Shown here in pieces: positions 1-5,337 of a DNA stretch of 6,789 nucleotides; within the stretch, counting starts at the first letter, position 1, and every line of letters begins with the position of its first letter. The DNA comes from Ignavibacteriota bacterium (GTDB lineage: Bacteria > Bacteroidota > Ignavibacteria > Tepidaquicellales > Tepidaquicellaceae), in NCBI GenBank assembly GCA_003135995.1, contig PNBM01000150.1, positions 1,031 through 7,819 on the forward strand, given 5' to 3'. A program made the translations under genes and the position numbers. The notes beneath the pieces are model-generated. The model did no database searches. It saw nothing but the letters and a program-made list of their open reading frames with translations, and was not told the origin of the DNA.

Positions 1-242
1 CATACATATTTAAAATGTTCTTCTTTTGGCAAACGTTTTTCGTCTTTTGTGATTTCTAATATGCCTTTATCTGCCCTGATAAGTCCTGAAATAATTTTAA
101 GTAATGTTGATTTTCCGGAACCGTTTTTTCCCGTTACGACCAATGAAGATTTCCCCGTTAATTCAAGATTAAGATTTCGGAAAATAGTTTTACCGTTATA
201 TTTTTTTTCGAGGTTCTTGCATTTCAGTGTTATATTATCCAT
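1..242 (-). CDS. ABC transporter ATP-binding protein, N-terminal fragment (possibly CcmA-like)
   Basis: This is the first 80 codons of an ABC-transporter ATPase, starting at ATG 242-240 and still open at the left window edge. The N-terminal beta strands (NITLKCKNLEKKYNGKTIF) lead into a perfect Walker A loop, GKNGSGKST, at residues 38-46, followed by LLKIISGLIRADKG. The signature motif, Walker B and H-loop lie outside the window. The protein would be a cytoplasmic ATP-hydrolysing subunit driving a membrane permease. The short Walker A to 'SGL' region resembles CcmA heme-exporter ATPases as well as many other small exporters, so the substrate is open; the next genes downstream (ccmB/ccmC or another permease) would settle it. 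The start lies 16 nt after the thioesterase stop, which suggests co-transcription. A weak GAG sits 6 nt before the ATG. An A8 run falls in codons 12-14. Confidence 0.9.
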   Translation of the reverse strand, partial: MDNITLKCKNLEKKYNGKTIFRNLNLELTGKSSLVVTGKNGSGKSTLLKIISGLIRADKGILEITKDEKRLPKEEHFKYV

Positions 243-258
243 CTTTTTCTCAAATAGT

Positions 259-726
259 TTATTTAGAGAAATCTTCTTTTAATCTGATTTCTCTCCTCAT
301 TAGTGCCTGTTCATATCTTCTTTTTTCGGTTTCGTTTTCCGGATTAATTTCCGGAACAGAGATGGGTTTATTCGTATTTCTGTCTACATTAACAAAGGTC
401 AGGTAAGCACTGTTTGAATGACTTATTTTACCGGTAATGATATCTTCAATTTCAACCCTGACTCCGACTTCGACGGATGTTTTGAAAGCCCTGTTAACTG
501 AAGCTTTTAATCTGACTATATCACCGAGCTTTACGGGTAAATGGAATTTGAGTTTATCCACTTCTGCAGTGACAGCTATATTGTTGCAATGTCTCGAGGC
601 GGTGAGAGCTGCTGCAATATCTATCCAGTGCATTAACCTGCCGCCGAGTAAATTTCCAAGTATATTCGTGTCATTCGGTAATACAAGCTCAATCATTTCA
701 ATCTGTGATTCTTTTACGGTTTTCAT
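259..726 (-). CDS. Acyl-CoA thioesterase, hotdog fold (YciA/ACOT7-like family)
   Basis: A 155-residue single-domain hotdog thioesterase, predicted to hydrolyse acyl-CoA to free acid and CoA in the cytoplasm. The diagnostic N-terminal block is present: P17-N-D-T-N21, then G24, G28-G29 and MHWID at 32-36, leading into the long hotdog helix (AAALTASRH). In this family the Asn of the PxDxN block and the Asp after MxW/xxI sit around the active site (N21 and D36 here). The central strands, VDKLKFHLPVKLGDIVRLKA and TSVEVGVRVEIED, are typical, and the C-terminal tail is charged and helical (EKRRYEQALMRREIRLKED). Length matches the one-domain bacterial members, not the two-domain animal ones. ATG 726-724 has no Shine-Dalgarno, only an AT-rich leader. 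The gene sits 21 nt after the bamD-like stop and 16 nt before the ABC ATPase. Chain-length preference cannot be read from sequence; a role in membrane lipid or acyl-CoA housekeeping is an inference. Confidence 0.92.
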   Translation of the reverse strand: MKTVKESQIEMIELVLPNDTNILGNLLGGRLMHWIDIAAALTASRHCNNIAVTAEVDKLKFHLPVKLGDIVRLKASVNRAFKTSVEVGVRVEIEDIITGKISHSNSAYLTFVNVDRNTNKPISVPEINPENETEKRRYEQALMRREIRLKEDFSK

Positions 727-747
727 TTTATATATTATTAAAAATCT

Positions 748-1512
748 TTAAGAGGGAAGATTTTCTTTTAATTTCGAAACTTTTGAAAGAAAATTACTCT
801 TCGGAAATTTCCTTTCGAATCTTTCAATTTCTATTCTCGCATCAGAATAATTTTTACGTAATATTAACATCTGGATTTTACTGTAGAGCGCATTATCTGC
901 ATAATCGGAATCAAAATAATCCTGTAAAACAAGTTCATAATAATAAATTGCGGCTTTGTAATTTCCCATCTTTGAATAAAGATCCCCGGTTTTGAATTCC
1001 TTAAAAGCAAGTTTATTTTTTAATTCTTTAATTCTTGCTTCGGCATCCGTTGCCAGTTTATCGGTCGGATAAAGTTCGAGAAAATTCTGAAATTCATTAA
1101 TTGCATAATGAGTATAAGTCTGGTCCAGATCATATTTTGGTGAAAGATTATAATAACACATCGCAAGCTGGTACCTGTCCTGAACTATGAATGAACTCGT
1201 TGCATAGTTTTTTAATAAATATTCGAATTCATATGCGGCTAAAATATATTCTTCCCGTTGGTAATAACACATTCCGAGGTAAAACTGGGATTTGTCTATT
1301 ATTTTTGTACCGGAGAATTTAATTTTAATAAGTGAAAAATCATCTATAGCCTCAAGATAATCTTTTTTGTCGTAATTTCTTTTAGCAATTGCAAACGCCC
1401 TGTCGGGGTCATCAGTTTTTATATCGCTTTTATCCGATGATGAACATGATTGTATTAACGTCCCGATAAATAAGGCTAAAAGGATAATTATTAATTTTCT
1501 GTATCTTTTCAA
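748..1512 (-). CDS. bamD: BamD-like outer-membrane assembly lipoprotein (TPR protein)
   Basis: A 254-residue lipoprotein resembling BamD, the TPR lipoprotein of the BAM complex that folds beta-barrel proteins into the outer membrane. A basic N-terminus (KRYRK) and hydrophobic stretch (residues 7-20) end at a lipobox-like I-Q-S-C with Cys23 as the lipidation site; Gln at -2 is unusual. After a polar linker come TPR-like helical pairs at about 37-69, 74-107, 111-149, 170-200 and 206-238, with typical spacing (for example 'A-N-Y-D-K-K-D-Y-L-E-A-I-D-D-F' and 'GNYKAAIYYYELVL'). The length and five-TPR layout match BamD; a more general TPR lipoprotein is the alternative. The start is TTG at 1512-1510. 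An in-frame TAA lies immediately upstream (1515-1513), and no other Met occurs before residue 81, so TTG is needed to retain the signal peptide. No Shine-Dalgarno is visible. The gene lies 36 nt after the anchored unknown gene and 21 nt before the thioesterase. Confidence 0.85.
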   Translation of the reverse strand: MKRYRKLIIILLALFIGTLIQSCSSSDKSDIKTDDPDRAFAIAKRNYDKKDYLEAIDDFSLIKIKFSGTKIIDKSQFYLGMCYYQREEYILAAYEFEYLLKNYATSSFIVQDRYQLAMCYYNLSPKYDLDQTYTHYAINEFQNFLELYPTDKLATDAEARIKELKNKLAFKEFKTGDLYSKMGNYKAAIYYYELVLQDYFDSDYADNALYSKIQMLILRKNYSDARIEIERFERKFPKSNFLSKVSKLKENLPS

Positions 1513-1548
1513 TTATTTGTAATTTAATATTATTAAAACTTCTTTAAA

Positions 1549-2175
1549 TTATTTACTTCTTATCGAATAAAAAAGCACAATAGTAATCAATGTTGCGGCA
1601 ACAACGATTGCCGGAATTAAAATTTTATTTAAAAAATTCTGTTTGGGCAGAACTCCTTTTGTAAATTCATAGTTGCTTCTTTCGATTTGTTCCAGGTATT
1701 CTATTTTGAAATTATCCGAAAATTTTTCATTTGAACTGCCCGAATAAATTAGCGAGTCTCCCGGATTTTTTATGATTTTGTAATTATACCCGATGGATAA
1801 ATGCCTGTCATATGTCTTGTTAGTGAAATAATTGTTTGAATTTTTCGTGTAATTTATTTTAAAAACCAAATTATTAATTAAGATTTTATATCCGGATTTA
1901 ATATCTGCCGAAGTTATGATTTTAAAATTATTCATACCTCTTTTTATTTCAAGTGCAAAATAATTAGTTTCCGGATTATTTTTATCGGATTTTAACAAGT
2001 ATATTTCTTCCTTTCCGGTAACAGTTAATTTATCCTGAATTTCCGTAAAACTCTTACTTAATAGTTTGGAAAATATATCGATGTTGGCTTCAGGAATAAA
2101 AACACTGTCCTGTGAATAGATAATACCATTTAGAAATCCTATGAATATAAATCCGAAAAATAAAAATTTGGTCAT
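1549..2175 (-). CDS. Unrecognised secreted protein with C-terminal membrane anchor
   Basis: I do not recognise a characterised family. The 208-residue product has a clear signal peptide (about 1-21, hydrophobic FLFFGFIFIGFLNGIIY, probable cleavage near Y20-S-Q-D). A mature domain of about 160 residues follows, rich in Asn, Lys, Tyr and Ile with alternating strand-like segments. A C-terminal transmembrane helix (about 185-203, ILIPAIVVAATLITIVLFY) ends with a short basic tail SIRSK. The expected topology is a periplasmic domain held by a C-terminal inner-membrane anchor with RSK in the cytoplasm. There are no cysteines and no obvious catalytic motif; a pattern such as RHLSIGYNYKIIKNPGDSLIYSG looks like a beta-rich binding domain. 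ATG 2175-2173 lies 7 nt after the glutamate dehydrogenase stop, and the bamD-like gene follows 36 nt downstream. The position beside bamD suggests an envelope role, but that is inference only. Confidence 0.82.
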   Translation of the reverse strand: MTKFLFFGFIFIGFLNGIIYSQDSVFIPEANIDIFSKLLSKSFTEIQDKLTVTGKEEIYLLKSDKNNPETNYFALEIKRGMNNFKIITSADIKSGYKILINNLVFKINYTKNSNNYFTNKTYDRHLSIGYNYKIIKNPGDSLIYSGSSNEKFSDNFKIEYLEQIERSNYEFTKGVLPKQNFLNKILIPAIVVAATLITIVLFYSIRSK

Positions 2176-2182
2176 CTGTTGA

Positions 2183-3466
2183 TTAATCGTATATTCCTCT
2201 TAATTTCAAAACTTTTGATACTTTATCGATTGCATATATATATGCTCCGAGTCTGAGGGATGTATCATATTTCATTGCCGTTTTGTAAACATTTTCAATT
2301 GCTTCACTCATCATCCTTTGCAATCTTTTGTTAACATCGTCTTCATCCCAGTAATACCCGATTCTGTTTTGCACCCATTCAAAATAAGAGACTATAACTC
2401 CCCCTGAATTTGCAAGTATATCAGGAATAACCATAATGCCTTTATCACTTAATATCTGGTCAGCATTAGATGCCGTCGGACCATTCGCTCCTTCGACAAT
2501 TAGTCTTGCTTTGATTTTATTCGCATTATTATCCGTTATCTGGTCTTCCTTTGCAGCGGGAATAAGTGCATAACAATCGCATTCAATTAATTCTTCATTT
2601 GTAATACTATCCCCGAATTTACCATCTTTTAAAGTCTTATTATTTTTGTAATATTCAATAGCTCTCGTAACATCAATTCCTTTTGAATTATAAAATCCAC
2701 CGGATATATCACTAATAGCTACAACTTTAATTCCGGCTTCATTTAAAAGTTTCGCACTTATCGAGCCGACATTCCCGAATCCCTGAACTGCACAGGATAT
2801 ATCAGAGGGTTTCACACCTTTCTTTTGGAGAGCAGCTAAGGCTGCAAACAGAACACCTCTTCCCGTGGCTTCATGCCTGCCCCTCGAACCACCGATGATA
2901 GTGGGCTTCCCTGTTACAACATTTGTCACTGTTTTTCTCGCGTGCATACTATAAGTGTCCATAATCCACGCCATAACCTGTTCGTTTGTATTCATATCAG
3001 GAGCGGGAATATCCGTATCGGGTCCGATAACATCCAAAAGCGATGAAGTATATCGCCTTGTAATTTTTTCCAGTTCGTTCATTGATAATTTCGACGGGTC
3101 ACATCTTACGCCTCCCTTTGCACCTCCGAACGGAATGCTTGCAATAGCACATTTCCAGGACATCCAGGATGCCAATGCCTTTATTTCATCGAGGTCAACA
3201 TCAGGAGCATAACGGATGCCGCCTTTTGATGGTCCGAGAATATTATCATGAATAACTCTGTATCCTTCAAATACTTCAAGTTTTCCGTTATCCATAACTA
3301 TTGGAATGGAAATAATAACCTGTTTTAAAGGATTTTTCAGATAATTATAAAGCCCTTCATCTAAATTATACATTTCCGCTGCCTTATCGAATCTGACCAT
3401 CATAGATTCGAAAGGATTAATTTCACCCTTCTTATAAGGAGCCGGTTCTAAATAAGTTTCTGACAT
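2183..3466 (-). CDS. gdhA: Glutamate dehydrogenase (Glu/Leu/Phe/Val dehydrogenase family)
   Basis: A 427-residue hexameric-type glutamate dehydrogenase, interconverting glutamate with 2-oxoglutarate and ammonia in the cytoplasm using NAD(P). The substrate domain (about 20-190) carries GPSKGGIRY with K81, K105 in SWKCAIAS, catalytic K117 in IPFGGAKGG and D157 in PAPDMNT. These keep the spacing of the known active-site lysines and aspartate of bacterial glutamate dehydrogenases. K81 (Leu in leucine/phenylalanine dehydrogenases) and S360 in VSYFEW argue for glutamate rather than branched-chain or aromatic substrates. The Rossmann domain has GFGNVG at 229-234 and VAISDISGG after it; NAD versus NADP preference cannot be called from this. 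Length is normal and no key residue is missing. ATG 3466-3464 is preceded by a strong Shine-Dalgarno. The gene heads a tight minus-strand series, with its stop 7 nt before the next start. Confidence 0.97.
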   Translation of the reverse strand: MSETYLEPAPYKKGEINPFESMMVRFDKAAEMYNLDEGLYNYLKNPLKQVIISIPIVMDNGKLEVFEGYRVIHDNILGPSKGGIRYAPDVDLDEIKALASWMSWKCAIASIPFGGAKGGVRCDPSKLSMNELEKITRRYTSSLLDVIGPDTDIPAPDMNTNEQVMAWIMDTYSMHARKTVTNVVTGKPTIIGGSRGRHEATGRGVLFAALAALQKKGVKPSDISCAVQGFGNVGSISAKLLNEAGIKVVAISDISGGFYNSKGIDVTRAIEYYKNNKTLKDGKFGDSITNEELIECDCYALIPAAKEDQITDNNANKIKARLIVEGANGPTASNADQILSDKGIMVIPDILANSGGVIVSYFEWVQNRIGYYWDEDDVNKRLQRMMSEAIENVYKTAMKYDTSLRLGAYIYAIDKVSKVLKLRGIYD

Positions 3467-3475
3467 TATTAATTT

Positions 3476-3480
3476 CTCCT
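3476..3480 (-). promoter_or_regulatory. Shine-Dalgarno of glutamate dehydrogenase
   Basis: The minus strand reads AGGAG, then 9 nt (AAATTAATA), then the ATG. This is a canonical ribosome binding site and fixes the gdhA start. It is the only strong Shine-Dalgarno in front of any gene in this window; the other starts have AT-rich leaders or are coupled to the gene before. Confidence 0.75.
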
Positions 3481-3563
3481 GAAATTATATAACTATTAAG
3501 TTAATATTTCGTAATTGTTTTATCAAGGCTATGTTACGCAACTATGTAAATTTTTCTTTAAAA

Positions 3564-3595
3564 TTGCCATAAAATCTAAAGCTGTGATCTATAAT
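3564..3595 (+). promoter_or_regulatory. Candidate promoter for the thioredoxin-fold gene
   Basis: TTGCCA at 3564-3569 is followed, after a long 20-nt spacer, by a perfect TATAAT at 3590-3595 and then CTTTG. The -10 is a good sigma70 match. The spacer is longer than the usual 17 nt but close to the longer spacing of Bacteroidota-type promoters, whose -7 box (TAnnTTTG) is only loosely matched here. If used, it would give a leader of about 150 nt. In AT-rich DNA, such boxes also arise by chance. Confidence 0.25.
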
Positions 3596-3751
3596 CTTTG
3601 AATATTGTTTAATTAGTATTGCTTTTTAATCCTAAATATCGTTAAATTTATACATATGGATAAAACCTTTTGCATAAATTATTGTCTAATAAGTAAGGAT
3701 GATGAAACTAAATTAACTTTATTTAAGTATAAAAGTAAATTTATCTGAATT

Positions 3752-4249
3752 ATGAAAAACGCAAAATTTTTCTATATATTTTTGATTGGCGGATTCTTAG
3801 TATATTTAAATCCGGCATTCTCACAATCAGTTTATAATTTTGACGAAGGTTTGGCAAAAGCAAAATCGCTTAATAAAAAAGTTTTAATTAATATTTATAT
3901 TGAACCGGACAGCTGGTGCAGTAAAATGGAAACGGTATACTCAAATGAGGCTGTTAAATCGCTCATAAATGCAGATTATATTTATGTGAAGCTTAATGGG
4001 CAGGGAACCGAGAAATATAATTATAACGGTAAACAAATAACTGCAAGTGAACTTGCAAAACAATTTGGTGTTAACGGATATCCGACGCATGTTTTTTTAA
4101 ATCCTGACGGAAGTTTAATAAAATTCAAATATAACGGGGATATGACAAGCAGTTTCCCGGGATTTGTAGAGGCTGGAGATTTTGAAAAAATCTTAAAATA
4201 TTTCGCAAACAATCAGTTCAAGGATACTGACCTTTCAAAAGTATTCTAA
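3752..4249 (+). CDS. Secreted thioredoxin-fold protein with a single active-site cysteine
   Basis: A 165-residue exported thioredoxin-like protein of the Thioredoxin_7/DUF255-like type. A signal peptide covers about 1-24, with probable cleavage in A22-F-S-Q. The domain then reads: strand KKVLINIYI (42-50), active-site loop EPDSWCSKME (51-60), helix with the family-typical YSNEAVKSLIN, strand YIYVKLNG, and the cis-proline loop GYPT at 109-112 followed by HVFLNPDGSLI. Aligned to the usual C-x-W-C-x-x-M pattern, C56 is the second cysteine and the first is replaced by D53, so normal dithiol exchange is not possible within this site. It is the only cysteine in the protein. The site may be a monothiol reductase, a thiol-binding site or a structural remnant; the sequence does not decide. 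ATG 3752-3754 has no Shine-Dalgarno. It stands alone, divergent from gdhA and convergent with coaD. Confidence 0.88.
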   Translation: MKNAKFFYIFLIGGFLVYLNPAFSQSVYNFDEGLAKAKSLNKKVLINIYIEPDSWCSKMETVYSNEAVKSLINADYIYVKLNGQGTEKYNYNGKQITASELAKQFGVNGYPTHVFLNPDGSLIKFKYNGDMTSSFPGFVEAGDFEKILKYFANNQFKDTDLSKVF

Positions 4250-4309
4250 GCAATTAATTTTGTTGTTTTATGAAAAATTCTCCCCTTGCTCTTCACGGAA
4301 TCATGTAAA

Positions 4310-4795
4310 TCATTTTTTAAACTTCTCTTTTAATTTCTTCACGACAAATTCGGGAACAAAACAATCTATTTTACCTTCAAAGGCAGCGAGTTCTTTAACC
4401 AGTGTTGAATTCAGATATGTATATTTTTCATTTGGCATTAAAAAGAGAGTTGAAACATCGGGCGCAAGTTTACGGTTGGTAAGTGACATTTGAAATTCAA
4501 ATTCAAAATCCGAAATTGCCCTGAGACCTCTTATTATTACCGATGCATTCACATCTTTTGCATAATTAACCAGCAATCCGTTAAATGAATCCACTCTGAC
4601 ATTTTTAAATTTTTTCATTGCTTTTAAAACCATTGCCTTCCGTTCCTCTTCCGTGAAAAGCGGTTTCTTGCTTGAGTTAAGAGCAATTGTCACAATGACC
4701 TCGTCGAATATTACCGATGCTCTTTCAATTATGTCGATATGACCGTACGTTATCGGGTCGAAAGTCCCCGGATATACTGCGATAATTTTTTTCAT
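4310..4795 (-). CDS. coaD: Phosphopantetheine adenylyltransferase (CoaD)
   Basis: A 161-residue PPAT, which transfers AMP from ATP to 4'-phosphopantetheine to make dephospho-CoA, the penultimate step of coenzyme A synthesis. The nucleotidyltransferase motif is intact: YPGTFDPITYGH at 8-19, with the T/HxGH histidine at H19. NSSKKPLFTEEER (40-52) gives the phosphate-binding lysine region. IIRGLRAISDFEFEFQ (87-102) supplies the conserved arginines R89 and R92, and NSTLVKE (129-135) closes the ATP site. Length equals the usual bacterial enzyme of about 160 residues. The ATG overlaps the rsmD stop by 4 nt (ATGA, 4792-4795), so translation is probably coupled, and no separate Shine-Dalgarno is present. 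The 3' end converges on the thioredoxin-fold gene with a 60-nt gap and no obvious strong terminator hairpin. The identification is secure. Confidence 0.98.
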   Translation of the reverse strand: MKKIIAVYPGTFDPITYGHIDIIERASVIFDEVIVTIALNSSKKPLFTEEERKAMVLKAMKKFKNVRVDSFNGLLVNYAKDVNASVIIRGLRAISDFEFEFQMSLTNRKLAPDVSTLFLMPNEKYTYLNSTLVKELAAFEGKIDCFVPEFVVKKLKEKFKK

Positions 4796-5331
4796 AATAA
4801 TTCACTTTTAAAATCAAAAAAAGAAAAATATGTAATTCCGATTTTTTTTTGAAGGAATAAATATTCTCTAAAATCTTCATGTAACAATAAATTATCCGAA
4901 TGTTCAAGAATAAACAGTAATTTGAACTTCATTATTTCTTTCAGCAAATCTCCGTAATCACTGAATTTATAAGGCGGATCTGCAAAAGCGATATCGGCAT
5001 TTATGTCCTTCTGTTGTGTAAGAAACCTGATAGCATCCGTTTTATATAAAACGGACTGATTCTGTACGTCCAATTTGTTTATATTTTGTTGTGCAAGTAT
5101 TATGTTCTTATCAATAAAATGAACAAATGACGCACCTCTTGAAAGACACTCCAGACCAAAACTACCCGAACCGCAAAAAAGGTCAAGACAAATAAGATTT
5201 TCAAAATCAATTTTGTTCGATAAGATATTAAACAGTGTCTCTCTTGCCCTGTCTGTGGTTGGTCTTATTTTATTATTATCTTTGGGAGAATTAAGTATTC
5301 GGCTCTTATATTTACCAGATATGATTCGCAT
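4792..5331 (-). CDS. rsmD: 16S rRNA (guanine(966)-N(2))-methyltransferase RsmD
   Basis: A 179-residue SAM-dependent methyltransferase that modifies G966 in helix 31 of 16S rRNA during small-subunit assembly. The N-terminal RsmD signature is visible: MRIISGKYKSR, then IRPTTDRARETLFNIL at 22-37. Motif I, LDLFCGSGSFGLECLSRGA (49-67), binds SAM; FIDKN (72-76) is the acidic motif II region; ADPPYKF (117-123) is the catalytic N-methyltransferase DPPY motif IV. Length fits the family. The start, ATG 5331-5329, lies 6 nt after the PilM-like stop with no Shine-Dalgarno. The stop overlaps the coaD start in ATGA; rsmD-coaD adjacency is common across bacteria and supports both calls. An A9 run (minus-strand A at 4850-4842) sits in the C-terminal part of the coding sequence. 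Confidence 0.96.
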   Translation of the reverse strand: MRIISGKYKSRILNSPKDNNKIRPTTDRARETLFNILSNKIDFENLICLDLFCGSGSFGLECLSRGASFVHFIDKNIILAQQNINKLDVQNQSVLYKTDAIRFLTQQKDINADIAFADPPYKFSDYGDLLKEIMKFKLLFILEHSDNLLLHEDFREYLFLQKKIGITYFSFFDFKSELL

Positions 5332-5337
5332 AGAAAA

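Larger units (their letters stand above)
3467..3751. promoter_or_regulatory. Divergent intergenic region between gdhA and the thioredoxin-fold gene
   Basis: This 285-bp AT-rich region must carry the promoters for the minus-strand gdhA block and the plus-strand thioredoxin-fold gene. Toward gdhA, a minus-strand TTGATA (3526-3521) lies 17 nt before TAACTT (3503-3498), a weak sigma70-like pair. A small inverted repeat, TAACT-ATTA-AGTTA (3490-3503), lies between that and the Shine-Dalgarno and could be an operator, though 5-bp arms are common by chance in such DNA. A short direct repeat, CTATGT, occurs at 3529-3534 and 3543-3548. Toward the plus-strand gene, the best -10 is TATAAT at 3590-3595. 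A 30-codon open frame (3656-3748) ends 3 nt before the thioredoxin-fold start. I see no riboswitch, tRNA or strong hairpin here. Confidence 0.5.

Noticed and set aside
437..995. Open frames on the plus strand (437-751 and 705-995) opposite the thioesterase and bamD-like genes
   Set aside because: They are antisense to well-supported genes, and their translations show no domain or signal that stands on its own.
1523..1537. 15-bp AT-only palindrome (TTTAATA-T-TATTAAA) between the anchored unknown gene and bamD
   Set aside because: It is symmetric, but it contains only A and T, has no room for a loop and lacks a T-tract context; such palindromes are frequent by chance in AT-rich spacers.
2955..3212. 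Plus-strand open frame of 85 codons opposite glutamate dehydrogenase
   Set aside because: It is a shadow of the highly conserved GDH active-site region; the minus-strand reading explains the sequence fully.
4021..4212. Minus-strand open frame opposite the thioredoxin-fold gene
   Set aside because: It is a shadow frame; the plus-strand product has a signal peptide and cis-Pro loop, and this one has nothing recognisable.
4250..4309. Possible terminator in the convergent gap between the thioredoxin-fold gene and coaD
   Set aside because: The best stem is about 5 bp with a wobble pair (AGCAA...TTGTT) and no GC-rich stem; this is too weak to call as an intrinsic terminator.
4725..4907. Minus-strand open frame across the rsmD/coaD junction
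   Set aside because: It is an out-of-frame reading of two secure genes that overlap by ATGA.
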